Source: Novosphingobium jiangmenense
Lineage (GTDB): Bacteria > Pseudomonadota > Alphaproteobacteria > Sphingomonadales > Sphingomonadaceae
DNA length: 64,000 nucleotides
Direction of reading: 5' to 3'
Assembly: GCF_015694345.1 (NCBI RefSeq)
Contig: NZ_JADQDC010000001.1
Location: 310,001-374,000 of the forward strand
Of this stretch, positions 1 through 8,352 are shown piece by piece. Both the position numbers and the translations under genes were made by a program. Every line of letters begins with the position of its first letter. The first letter of the stretch is position 1. The notes under the pieces were generated by a model. It saw only the letters and a program-made list of their open reading frames with translations, had not been told where the DNA came from and ran no database searches.

Positions 1-1057
1 CTGCGATTCCGGGCACGAAATCGGCCGCGCGCGCCTTCTGCGCCGCAGCATCCACCGGTGTGGACAGGGCAAGATCGATGGCGACCGTCAGCGCCCCCGC
101 ATCGCCAACCGGCACCAGTCGGCCGTAGCGGCCATTCTCGAGGATCTCTGCAGGACCTGACGGACAATCGGTTGAAACGACCGGCAGGCCATGGCCGAGG
201 GCCTCGACGATCACGTTGCCGAACCCTTCGTGGTCCGACGACAGCACGAACAGATCGGCCGTCGCATAGAATGGTGACGGGTCGACGTGGAAACCTGCGA
301 AGATCACCCGGTCCGTGATACCCAGGGTCTCCGCCAGGCTTCTCAAGGCGGCCTCATTCGCACCTTGACCCAGCAACATCAGCCGCGCCTCGGGCCGCTC
401 CAACGCCGCGAACGCGCGCAGGAGGAGGCGGTGGTTCTTCATGTCCTTCAAGCTGCCGACGTTCAGAATGCGCTGGCCCGGATTGCAATTCCATAGCCGA
501 TCGGCGGATGTGCGCTGCTCTTCGGAAGGTATCAGTCTTTGCGGGATCGGGTTGTACAGCACCCCCACGCGGGACTTCGGCAACTTCGCCAAGTCCGCAG
601 TTTCGGCGGCCGCGCCCTCGGATACCGCCGCGACCTTGTCGGCGAAGCGGTAGGTCGCCGCCATACTGAGCGCCAGCGCAAAGGCATGAATCTTTCCCCA
701 AGACGCATATTGCCGGGCCAGCGTGATGTGTTCGACCAGAAGCAGCCTGCAACGCCAGCGCGCCAGCGCGCGGCCGACGACGCTGGCCGACGTGAGCGGC
801 CACATGTTCGCGATCACGGCGTCAGGCTTCCGGTCTCGCAGATAGCGCGCCAAGAGAAGCGGCACCTGTCGGATTCGTGGCGCGCCAAGATCGACCACGC
901 TGAAATCACTTCCAACCTCAGGCAGAAACTCTCCCACTGCCTGCATCAGGACGAATTCGACCTCATGGCCAACCTGCGCAAACTCCCGCGCAAGGTCGAG
1001 CATTACCCGCTCGGCCCCCCCACCACGAAGGTCGGGGAGAATAATCGAGATGATCAT
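1..1057 (-). CDS. GT4 family glycosyltransferase, 3' end cut by window edge
   Basis: The frame is open from an ATG at 1057 down to base 1, so the protein is missing its C-terminus (about 352 codons seen). It starts with a Rossmann-type strand and a GGGAERV loop, typical of the GT4 acceptor domain. Near the end is SSDHEGFGNVIVEALGHGLP followed by STDCPSGPAEIL, the nucleotide-sugar binding EX7E region of GT4 enzymes. It should transfer a sugar to a lipid-linked glycan on the cytoplasmic face of the inner membrane. The start overlaps the stop of the pyruvyl transferase gene as ATGA, which fixes the start and places it last in the polysaccharide operon as seen here. The sugar and linkage cannot be told. 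Confidence 0.9.
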   Translation of the reverse strand, partial: MIISIILPDLRGGGAERVMLDLAREFAQVGHEVEFVLMQAVGEFLPEVGSDFSVVDLGAPRIRQVPLLLARYLRDRKPDAVIANMWPLTSASVVGRALARWRCRLLLVEHITLARQYASWGKIHAFALALSMAATYRFADKVAAVSEGAAAETADLAKLPKSRVGVLYNPIPQRLIPSEEQRTSADRLWNCNPGQRILNVGSLKDMKNHRLLLRAFAALERPEARLMLLGQGANEAALRSLAETLGITDRVIFAGFHVDPSPFYATADLFVLSSDHEGFGNVIVEALGHGLPVVSTDCPSGPAEILENGRYGRLVPVGDAGALTVAIDLALSTPVDAAAQKARAADFVPGIA

Positions 1058-1917
1058 CCCGCCATCACGGGCGGGACTGGACAGGCTGCCCAGAGGGCGT
1101 CCAGGTCGATCGCTACACGGTAATCATGAAAGCGGTCCTCCAACGCGGAACGTTCGGTGCCTGCATCCACGATTATGGGGTCCCGGTCCGGCCGTCCGAC
1201 CGAGGAGAAGTAGTCGCGAAACTTGAAGCCATCGCCCACGGGCTTGTCAGATGCGTGCAGCCATATCGCCGGTACGCCATAGGCGTCTGCGCAGATGATA
1301 CCGTGCAGCGAGGAAGAGATTATGCGGTCACATGCGACGATCTGTTCGATAACTTCTTCAATTCCGCCGCAGATGTCGATCACGCGCGCATCTTCCCAAT
1401 CGCGTGTCTTGCGATAGAACTCTTCGTCCCACTCGAAGCAATGCGGGATGACGCCCAGAGCCTTGCGTTCGAGCTCCCGTTTCGGCTTGTAGAGCCGTGG
1501 CAGGAGAAGCGCTGCATCACCAACCACATCCGGCGCGGGCAAACCTGCTTTTTTGAGGCGCTCGTTGGACAACCATCCACGAACGGCACAGATTTCTCGC
1601 GGCCGGCCCGCAAGCGGAACCGTCTCGGAAATGCAGCCCGCACCCCAGACGATGGCGTTCGGATCAGCACATGCCGTAGCCAGGTGGCTGCCGATCCAGT
1701 AATGTATCGGCCTGGGTGGATAGGGATAGATCTCTTCCCGGTGAATGACTTCGAGCCCGGAGATCTTTTCTCCCATCCACTCGTTCAGCTTGTCCCCCCA
1801 GTTGTGCTTTATGACGCCTTGGGTTGCCCAGGACATCAACAACGCCTCCCTGCCGGCAAGCAGGCTTCCAGTCACCTTTACCTTGTGTGGAATTGCTCTG
1901 ATGCGTTGGGGGATCAT
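1054..1917 (-). CDS. Polysaccharide pyruvyl transferase family protein
   Basis: A 287-residue protein with the features of the PS_pyruv_trans (CsaB/WcaK) family. An N-terminal half contains NWGDKLNEWMG and VWGAGCIS, and a C-terminal half contains the hallmark SSSLHGIICADAYGVPAIW, where the SxHG histidine contributes to the active site. The family adds pyruvate ketals to sugars from phosphoenolpyruvate, giving acidic polysaccharides; some members instead form other modifications. It overlaps the flanking glycosyltransferase genes by 4 bp on both sides, so the product is very probably translated with them and acts on the same glycan. The acceptor sugar is unknown. Confidence 0.85.
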   Translation of the reverse strand: MIPQRIRAIPHKVKVTGSLLAGREALLMSWATQGVIKHNWGDKLNEWMGEKISGLEVIHREEIYPYPPRPIHYWIGSHLATACADPNAIVWGAGCISETVPLAGRPREICAVRGWLSNERLKKAGLPAPDVVGDAALLLPRLYKPKRELERKALGVIPHCFEWDEEFYRKTRDWEDARVIDICGGIEEVIEQIVACDRIISSSLHGIICADAYGVPAIWLHASDKPVGDGFKFRDYFSSVGRPDRDPIIVDAGTERSALEDRFHDYRVAIDLDALWAACPVPPVMAG

Positions 1918-3029
1918 TTGGTCTTCCTTACAGTGCGGGTAATTGACGCCATCGACGTTAGAATTGCTTCGTCATGGGCGCGTTTGGAGAATGCCTCGCG
2001 TGCTAGTTGGCCAGCCGCGGCAATCTCGGTTTCCGGCAAATCCAGAATTTGTCGTATTCTGGAGAGCCATGCCTCCGGGTCATACCCATCGATGAGGAAT
2101 CGATGATCGAAGATTGTTTCGGGTAGTCCGCCGCAGTTTGCGACCAGTACAGCTCTGTCCGCTGCCTGCGCTTCGATCGAAACCCGGCCAAAGGGTTCGG
2201 CCCAGAGAGACGGCACCAACCACACCGCAGCCGAAGCGAACATTGCGCTTCGGTCCGATTGCCATCCCATGATTGACACATTTGCAGGCCGACCATCCGG
2301 AATCTCAGCCGAATGTCCATAAACCAGAAAGGTCAGATCCGGAGATCTTCGCGCTATTTCCAGAACAAGCGCGATGTTCTTGTCCTTGCCTCGATGTACA
2401 AAGCCGATAGTCTTTTGCGGCGGCCTCCGTGTCGCAGGTTCGCAGTCGACCTGTTGCTTGAGGACGTGAATCCTGCCCGGTTCAATTCGGAAACGCCGGG
2501 CAATTGCCGCGCGCATGAAGTTGCTGTTCGTCAGCACCCCGTCGGCGTGCCTCATCAGCCGCCCGTCCTGAAAACGGCGCAGAACGGCACCCTTGAAAAG
2601 ATCAACCCTCGAGCGTGGCGGAACCCAGCGACAGTTGAGGCCGAAATTCTCGAAGGCTTGTACAACAGCCAGGCATCTGGCTTGTGGTGGAGCCACATCG
2701 AAGGCGGCGAGTGTAGACGTGGTGGCGATCAGGAAATCCGGTTCATTCGCACCGCCAGCAAGGTCCTTCGTGCATTTCCGAACGAAGTCTTGCCAGAACA
2801 GAAACAGGCCGGCCGCGCGCCATGCCGGGCGAACTTTCTGTATGACTTTATACGGTTCACTACAAAATAGATGCGGTTTCGAGGTGGGATCAAATGTCAG
2901 GACATTAACATCGTATTCCTGGGCCAGAAACCTGATCAGATTGCGGTTACTGATTGTGCCCCCCGTCTGATTGCGTTCTCCTTCGGGAGGAAAGAACTCG
3001 CTCACGAAAAGGATTTTGCGTCGGCTCAT
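1914..3029 (-). CDS. GT4 family glycosyltransferase
   Basis: A 371-residue protein. It opens with a basic MSRRKILFVSEFFPP strand-loop and a TGGTISNRNL segment, as in GT4 acceptor domains. The C-terminal half has AEPFGRVSIEAQAADRAVLV followed by CGGLPETI, the donor-binding EX7E motif of GT4 retaining transferases. No membrane segment or signal peptide is visible, so it is expected at the cytoplasmic side of the membrane. It overlaps the flippase gene by 4 bp upstream and the pyruvyl transferase by 4 bp downstream. The region has somewhat lower GC than the downstream fds block, which is common in polysaccharide islands. Donor and acceptor cannot be assigned. Confidence 0.88.
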   Translation of the reverse strand: MSRRKILFVSEFFPPEGERNQTGGTISNRNLIRFLAQEYDVNVLTFDPTSKPHLFCSEPYKVIQKVRPAWRAAGLFLFWQDFVRKCTKDLAGGANEPDFLIATTSTLAAFDVAPPQARCLAVVQAFENFGLNCRWVPPRSRVDLFKGAVLRRFQDGRLMRHADGVLTNSNFMRAAIARRFRIEPGRIHVLKQQVDCEPATRRPPQKTIGFVHRGKDKNIALVLEIARRSPDLTFLVYGHSAEIPDGRPANVSIMGWQSDRSAMFASAAVWLVPSLWAEPFGRVSIEAQAADRAVLVANCGGLPETIFDHRFLIDGYDPEAWLSRIRQILDLPETEIAAAGQLAREAFSKRAHDEAILTSMASITRTVRKTK

Positions 3030-4381
3030 TCCTGCTCCCGAGGCTTTCCAGGATGGATCAGCAATCGCTTCGCACGAAGGTGTCGTGCAATGTTCAGGAT
3101 GGAGGCGAAGAAACTGGGATCAATGCCAGTCAGGTTACGTGCCGCTATTGTTTGCGAACCAACTCTGATAAATGAACCAATAAGAACTGATGTTGCCGCA
3201 CCGTATGCTCCATATCTTCGAATAAGAACAAGGCTTACCAACACAACTGCGATTAATGCCACGAATGACGTCGTAGTCACGGTTTTTTCATTGTTGGAGA
3301 CATGGAGCAACGTTGTTCCCATCCCTCCCAAGCCGACAATCAGAGATGAAAAGAGGACAATAAGCAGTGGTCCCGTGGCAGGAGAGAACTCCTTTCCAAA
3401 CAGAAGCGTCAGAATAGCTTCACCATCTATCCAGAGAACCGGAATAAGCAGGGCTGACGGTATTACCATTATGAAACAATACATGGCTACCAGCGACCTC
3501 AGCTTCTCCATTTCTCCGGTGGCATAAAGTCGCACGGCGCTTTGCGGAGCAATCGCGGAGATAATGTTCACGCCGAACATGGAGAAAACGGCCACCGCGG
3601 TGGCCACGCGGAAGATACCCGCTTCCTCCATGGTCGAGATCGCCCCGAGTATGATCAGCGGCAGTGCTGCCTCGGTCGCTCGGATAATTGTCGTCAGGCC
3701 CATCGTTGCACTTGCGCGCCGCCATGCACGTTGTTCTTCACTGGCGATACGGATTGGCGACTTCGTCCAGACGCGCGAAATCGCTGGCCATCCGAATGGC
3801 AACGCGAAGATGATTGCCAGGCATGACAATGCCAGTGCCAAACCCGGATCGATGGTTCCAGACCCGAGAATTGCGATCAGAAGAAGACCGGACTGGGCCG
3901 CCGGACGGATTGCGACGTCCATCGCTTGGCCGATTACGACAGCCTCCGTTCCCCGCACGATTGCTCCGGCGAGCGCAATCAGCGACATCAAGAGAGTCAG
4001 GAACATTGCCCAAAGGCCGAGCCCCGTCTCCGCGCCCTGCCCGGACAGCACATATCCGCCGACCGAGATAGATGCCGCTGCCCCCAGGACAAGGACATTG
4101 CGCAGCGACCAGCCTATCAGGCGCGCTGCGGTTTCAGGCTCTTTCCTGGCGAGACTCGCTGCAACTTCGCGGGTTGCATGCAATTGCAGACCGCCCGAAG
4201 CCACCGTTGCGCCAAGGTTGGCAGCGGCCATTGCCGAACCGTAAAGGCCGTAACCGGCGACACCCAGCCCGCGGGCGAGCTGGATCCCCACGAGGAAGCC
4301 CATGGCGGTGCCGAACAGGTAAACCCCGGTGCTGCCGGCAAGCGTGCGCAGGAGCTCGCTCCGAAGTGACAAGCCTTTCAC
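3026..4381 (-). CDS. Wzx-like oligosaccharide flippase (MOP superfamily)
   Basis: A 451-residue, strongly hydrophobic protein with about 12 to 14 predicted membrane segments and the N-terminal pattern GTAMGFLVGIQLARGLGVAG, typical of polysaccharide_synt/Wzx proteins. Basic residues sit between helices. The family moves undecaprenyl-diphosphate-linked repeat units across the inner membrane for Wzy-dependent polymerisation. It is translationally coupled (4 bp overlap) to the downstream glycosyltransferase and lies 6 bp after the dehydrogenase gene, so it belongs to the same polysaccharide operon. The O-antigen ligase/polymerase-like protein at 17032-18414 is the natural partner in the window. 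Confidence 0.88.
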   Translation of the reverse strand: MKGLSLRSELLRTLAGSTGVYLFGTAMGFLVGIQLARGLGVAGYGLYGSAMAAANLGATVASGGLQLHATREVAASLARKEPETAARLIGWSLRNVLVLGAAASISVGGYVLSGQGAETGLGLWAMFLTLLMSLIALAGAIVRGTEAVVIGQAMDVAIRPAAQSGLLLIAILGSGTIDPGLALALSCLAIIFALPFGWPAISRVWTKSPIRIASEEQRAWRRASATMGLTTIIRATEAALPLIILGAISTMEEAGIFRVATAVAVFSMFGVNIISAIAPQSAVRLYATGEMEKLRSLVAMYCFIMVIPSALLIPVLWIDGEAILTLLFGKEFSPATGPLLIVLFSSLIVGLGGMGTTLLHVSNNEKTVTTTSFVALIAVVLVSLVLIRRYGAYGAATSVLIGSFIRVGSQTIAARNLTGIDPSFFASILNIARHLRAKRLLIHPGKPREQE

Positions 4382-4387
4382 CGCCTG

Positions 4388-5662
4388 TTACAGCCTGAGA
4401 TCGCTGTGGTCGGGCCTGAACACGCTTTTCAGATCGCAGAATACGCTGCCCTTGCGGCCGTAGCTGCGTAACGCCTCAGCTCCAGTCGCGATGAAGGCAT
4501 CATGCGCCACCGCCAGCACGATCCCATCGTAGGCACCTGGTTCAGGCGTGCCGATCAGGTCCAGCCCATACTCCGCCCGCGCCTCTTCAGGACCAGCCCA
4601 AGGGTCGTGTACATCGACCTGCATTCCGTAATCCCGCAACTCCTCCACCACGTCCACAACGCGAGTGTTGCGCAAGTCAGGGCAGTTTTCCTTGAATGTC
4701 AGGCCCAGCACCAGCACCCGCGCGCCGTCCACATGAATGCGGCGTTTCAGCATCGCCTTCACCATCTGGCCCGCAACGTAGGCGCCCATGCCGTCGTTGA
4801 TCCGCCGGCCGGCAAGAATGACCTGCGGGTGGTAGCCGAGGGACTCGGCCTTGTGGGTCAGGTAATAGGGGTCCACGCCGATGCAGTGGCCACCGACGAG
4901 ACCGGGGCGGAAGGGCAGGAAGTTCCACTTGGTTCCCGCCGCGCGCAACACGGCATCGGTATCGATGTCCATGCGGTTGAAGATGATCGCGAGTTCGTTG
5001 ACGAGGGCGATATTGAGGTCGCGCTGGGTGTTCTCGATCACTTTCGCCGCTTCGGCCACGCGGATCGATTCCGCCTTGTAAGTTCCGGCGGTGATGATCG
5101 AGGCGTATAGTGCGTCGACCTTCTCCGCGACCTCGGGCGTGGATCCCGAAGTGACCTTGCGGATCGTCGTCAGCCGGTGCGCCTTGTCGCCGGGATTGAT
5201 CCGCTCCGGGCTGTAGCCGCAGAAGAAGTCGACATTGAAGCGCAAGCCCGAGGCCCGCTCGAGCACCGGCACGCAGTCCTCCTCAGTGGCCCCCGGGTAG
5301 ACAGTGCTCTCGTAGATGACGATGTCGCCCTTCTTCAGTGCGCGTCCGACGGTCTCCGATGCCTTGATCAGCGGGGTCAGGTCGGGGCGCTTGTGCGCAT
5401 CGATCGGCGTTGGCACGGTGACGATGAAGATCGTTGCTGCAGCCAGGTCCGCCGGGTCGCTGGTCAGGTCTAGATGCCGCGCGGCGGCAAGCTCGTCGGC
5501 AGACACTTCACGCGTGTGGTCGTTCCCGGCACGCAGCGCGGCGATCCGCTCTGCGTTGACGTCGAAGCCGATCACCGGGCGATGGCGCGCAAACTCGGTA
5601 GCGAGCGGCAGGCCGACATAGCCGAGGCCGATCACCGCGATCGGGAGGTTCTGCTCAGCCAT
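4388..5662 (-). CDS. tviB: UDP-N-acetylhexosamine 6-dehydrogenase (nucleotide sugar dehydrogenase, TviB/WbpA-like)
   Basis: A 424-residue enzyme of the UDP-glucose/GDP-mannose dehydrogenase family. The N-terminus has the NAD-binding loop [11 protein letters not shown]. The central domain has [15 protein letters not shown] with the catalytic cysteine, and the C-terminal UDP-binding domain has [16 protein letters not shown]. The length and the [16 protein letters not shown] version of the active site match the VipA/TviB/WbpA subgroup, which oxidises UDP-GlcNAc or UDP-GalNAc twice to the uronic acid. The product would feed the neighbouring epimerase and give a negatively charged repeat unit. Which amino sugar it prefers cannot be read from sequence alone. 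It sits 3 bp after the epimerase gene in the same operon. Confidence 0.88.
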   Translation of the reverse strand: MAEQNLPIAVIGLGYVGLPLATEFARHRPVIGFDVNAERIAALRAGNDHTREVSADELAAARHLDLTSDPADLAAATIFIVTVPTPIDAHKRPDLTPLIKASETVGRALKKGDIVIYESTVYPGATEEDCVPVLERASGLRFNVDFFCGYSPERINPGDKAHRLTTIRKVTSGSTPEVAEKVDALYASIITAGTYKAESIRVAEAAKVIENTQRDLNIALVNELAIIFNRMDIDTDAVLRAAGTKWNFLPFRPGLVGGHCIGVDPYYLTHKAESLGYHPQVILAGRRINDGMGAYVAGQMVKAMLKRRIHVDGARVLVLGLTFKENCPDLRNTRVVDVVEELRDYGMQVDVHDPWAGPEEARAEYGLDLIGTPEPGAYDGIVLAVAHDAFIATGAEALRSYGRKGSVFCDLKSVFRPDHSDLRL

Positions 5663-5665
5663 TGC

Positions 5666-6697
5666 TCACTTCCCGTAGTATTCGCGGAACCAAGCCACGA
5701 AGCGCGCGATGCCGTCGCGGAAGTCGGTCTGCGGGCGATAGCCGGTCAGGTTCTGAAGCAGGCTCGCATCGGCCCAGGTCGCCGGCACGTCGCCCATCTG
5801 CATCGGCATGTAGTTGCGGATGGCCTTCTTCCCGAGGCAGTCCTCGATCGCGTCGACGAAGTCGAGCAGGCGGACCTTGTCGGAGTTACCGATGTTGACC
5901 ACGCGGAACGGGCCGACAGGCGAGAGGCTGTCTCCCGCTGGCACCACACCACCTTCCGGCCGCTCCGGCACCGCATCGATCAGCAACCTGATGCCGCGCA
6001 CCAGGTCATCAATGTAGGTGAAGTCACGGTACATCTCGCCGTTGTTGTAGATGTCGATCGGCCGGTCCTCGAGGATCGCATCGACGAACTTGTACAAGGC
6101 AAGGTCGGGGCGTCCCCACGGGCCATAGACCGTGAAGAACCGGAACATCGTGGTCGGCAGGTTCCACAGGTGGGCATAGGCGTGGCCCATGCTCTCCGTG
6201 GCCTTCTTGGTCGCGGCGTAGATCGTCAGCTGCGTATCGGCCTTGTCAGTCTCGCTGAACGGCATGTCCTCGTTCGCGCCATAGACCGACGACGTCGAAG
6301 CCATGAGCAGGTGCCCCGCCCCTACCCGTCTTGCCGCTTCCATCACGTTCATCGTGCCGACGACGTTGGCGCTTACGTAAGCATGCGGATTCTCGAGCGA
6401 GTACCGGACACCGGCCTGTGCCGCGAGATGCACGATGGCTTCCGGCCGGAACTGGTCGATTGCTGCATCGAGTACTTCGCGATCCTCGAGCATTGCCTCG
6501 TCGGCCGAAAAGTTCGGGTTCGACAGCAGGATCGCGTGCCGCCGCTTCTTCAGCTCCACGTCATAGTAGTCGGTCATCCCGTCATAACCGTGGACGCGGA
6601 AGCCCTCCGCGAGCAGCACACGGGCGAGATAGAAGCCGATGAATCCGGCGGTACCGGTAATGAAGACGCGACGCACTGAATGGTAGCTCCCGTTCAT
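5666..6697 (-). CDS. NAD-dependent epimerase, UDP-glucuronate 4-epimerase-like (CapI/LspL type)
   Basis: A 343-residue extended short-chain dehydrogenase/reductase. The NAD loop is [11 protein letters not shown] at residues about 15 to 25, the serine of the catalytic triad is in ASTSSVYG, and the YxxxK pair is in [29 protein letters not shown] and [11 protein letters not shown] are strongly like UDP-glucuronate 4-epimerases of capsule loci. It should interconvert UDP-uronic acids made by the adjacent dehydrogenase. Because that dehydrogenase looks like the HexNAc type, the true substrate may be UDP-GlcNAcA/GalNAcA rather than UDP-GlcA. It is the second gene of the operon, 34 bp after the first glycosyltransferase. 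Confidence 0.85.
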   Translation of the reverse strand: MNGSYHSVRRVFITGTAGFIGFYLARVLLAEGFRVHGYDGMTDYYDVELKKRRHAILLSNPNFSADEAMLEDREVLDAAIDQFRPEAIVHLAAQAGVRYSLENPHAYVSANVVGTMNVMEAARRVGAGHLLMASTSSVYGANEDMPFSETDKADTQLTIYAATKKATESMGHAYAHLWNLPTTMFRFFTVYGPWGRPDLALYKFVDAILEDRPIDIYNNGEMYRDFTYIDDLVRGIRLLIDAVPERPEGGVVPAGDSLSPVGPFRVVNIGNSDKVRLLDFVDAIEDCLGKKAIRNYMPMQMGDVPATWADASLLQNLTGYRPQTDFRDGIARFVAWFREYYGK

Positions 6698-6731
6698 TCT
6701 TTTCCTGGCGGATGCCGACTGGCAGCCGCAG

Positions 6732-7850
6732 TCAGGCGAGCGGCCTGCTCGTGATGCTGGCCATCGCCTCGCGATAGGCGCGCGCGACCAGCGCCTGGTC
6801 GAACTTGCTCTCCATCAGAGCCCGCCCCGCCAGCCCCATCGCCGTCCGCCTGTGATCCGGCATGAAGGCAAATGCAGTCATGGCATCGACCAGCGTCGCG
6901 ACATCGCGCGGGGCACACATCAGCCCGGTGACACCCTTCTCCACCACCGCCCGGCAGCCGGGCACATCGGTGGCAATGACCGGGCGAGCCATGGCTGCTG
7001 CCTCGATCAGCGTCCGAGGCGCGCCTTCACGATAGGACGGCAGGACGACGCAATCGGCAGCGGCGATCTGGGCGCGTACGTCCGGCGCCGTGCCAAGGTA
7101 TTCGACGCCGTGTGTTTTCTCCCACCCGCGCACGGTCGTTTCCGCGAAAGCCGAGCGATTGGCGGAGTCGGCAGGACCAAGCAGCTGGAAGCGCGCTGTC
7201 GGCAAGGTCCGGCGGACGATCTTTGCCGCCTCGACGAACTCCAGCACGCCCTTGTCGCGCAGCATTCGTGCGATCAGCAGGTAGACCGGCGCGTCGCCTC
7301 CCGGCAGTGGCACGGGCGCGAAGCGCTCGAGATCAATGCCGGAGCCGGGGAGAACCTGCGCCTGATTCTCGCGGACAAGGCCGCGGTCGAGGAAGAGCCC
7401 GCAATCGTCGCTGTTCTGGAAGAAGACGACCGGAAGCCCACGAAACGCCGCCCGGTAGAGGGCCTCGACAAGCCCGCGCAGGACCGGGCCGGAAAGAAAT
7501 GCGGTGCCAAGGCCCGAAACATTGGGCACGAACGGTATGCCGACGGACTTCGCCGCCAGCGCACCGAAGATGTTGTTCTTGATGGTGTAGCTCAGCACCA
7601 CATCCGGCCTGACTACGGCAAAGATCGTGCGGAGCTGCCGCATAAGTGCCAGATCCGTCAGGGGGTTGAGGCCCTTGACGTTCATTTCCAGCGGCACCGT
7701 ATCGCAGCCCATGGCCCGCAATTCACCGATCGCCTCATCAGGCGGGGCGACAACGGTAACCCGCCCGCCTCTGGCCAGAACGTCTTCGACAACCGGCCTG
7801 CGGAAGTTGAAGATGTTCCAGGCCGCGTTTGCGGTCAGAAGCACATGCAT
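6732..7850 (-). CDS. GT4 family glycosyltransferase (PglA/CapM-like), first gene of the polysaccharide operon
   Basis: A 372-residue GT4 enzyme. The N-terminal half contains [17 protein letters not shown] and [15 protein letters not shown], characteristic of the branch that includes PglA-type N-acetylgalactosaminyl transferases. The C-terminal half contains [20 protein letters not shown] followed by TDVPGCR, the donor-binding motif. Membership in this branch suggests addition of the second sugar to an undecaprenyl-diphospho-linked HexNAc, which would follow the priming enzyme at 48124-49431; that order is inference. The ATG at 7850 is preceded by a 502-bp gene-free region shared with the divergent autotransporter gene, so the operon promoter should lie there. 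Confidence 0.88.
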   Translation of the reverse strand: MHVLLTANAAWNIFNFRRPVVEDVLARGGRVTVVAPPDEAIGELRAMGCDTVPLEMNVKGLNPLTDLALMRQLRTIFAVVRPDVVLSYTIKNNIFGALAAKSVGIPFVPNVSGLGTAFLSGPVLRGLVEALYRAAFRGLPVVFFQNSDDCGLFLDRGLVRENQAQVLPGSGIDLERFAPVPLPGGDAPVYLLIARMLRDKGVLEFVEAAKIVRRTLPTARFQLLGPADSANRSAFAETTVRGWEKTHGVEYLGTAPDVRAQIAAADCVVLPSYREGAPRTLIEAAAMARPVIATDVPGCRAVVEKGVTGLMCAPRDVATLVDAMTAFAFMPDHRRTAMGLAGRALMESKFDQALVARAYREAMASITSRPLA

Positions 7851-8352
7851 GGGAAAGGTAATTGGCAGTCCAGGAAGCGGGCTGGTTCAGGCGACGGCCC
7901 CGTCGGTGACAGGAGGCCGGACGATATGAATTTCGAAACAATCCGTCTCGCCCCTCATCGGATGCGGGGGTCTGCAAAACGCCGGGCGGGATAGGACTAG
8001 TCAGCGAGGCGAAGCTCCATAGCTACCGCACGGCGGGTGAAAACACCCTGCCGCCAACTGTCTGGTGGGGACCGTTAGAGGAAACGCAGCGCCTCGGAAA
8101 GCTCTATTGTCGCAATGAAAACACTATTTTTGTGACGAAATATTGCTGTTCGAACAGCCTGCGGTGAGGGAGGAGTCCGCCGACAGCAGGGCAATTGCGT
8201 CCGCTCGCCATGCCTGCCCGGATCGTAGGTCAATCGCGATATGCAGTAGCCCATCCCGATGATTTCTGTGTCAGCAACGCAGGCCTACCGCATCGTTACC
8301 TTCAACTGCGTCCTGTGTCTTTTGAACGCGGGGCCAAAAACACGGGGTAACC
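7851..8352. promoter_or_regulatory. Divergent intergenic region between the polysaccharide operon and the autotransporter gene
   Basis: These 502 bases hold no convincing ORF. They must contain the promoters of the minus-strand polysaccharide operon and the plus-strand autotransporter gene. Visible elements are an imperfect inverted repeat (TTGTCGCAA at 8107-8115 against TTGTGACGA at 8130-8138) in an AT-rich patch that could be an operator or promoter core, and the GGACTAGTCAGC motif at 7994-8005. No clean -35/-10 pair can be named with confidence. Confidence 0.55.
7994..8005 (-). promoter_or_regulatory. Shared leader motif (copy 1) upstream of the polysaccharide operon
   Basis: On the coding strand of the operon this reads GCTGACTAGTCC, and the next base extends the match to GCTGACTAGTCCT. 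It lies 144 bp before the ATG at 7850. The same 13 bases occur in the same orientation 130 bp before the RfaH/NusG-like gene (50252-50264), and a looser version lies 142 bp before the type I secretion operon (29076-29086). It contains the self-complementary GACTAGTC. It could be an operator or a recruitment element for the NusG-like factor; the role is not established. Confidence 0.3.

Noticed and set aside
5474..6679. A 401-codon plus-strand frame opposite the dehydrogenase and epimerase
   Set aside because: It spans the junction of two real minus-strand genes and shows no motif.
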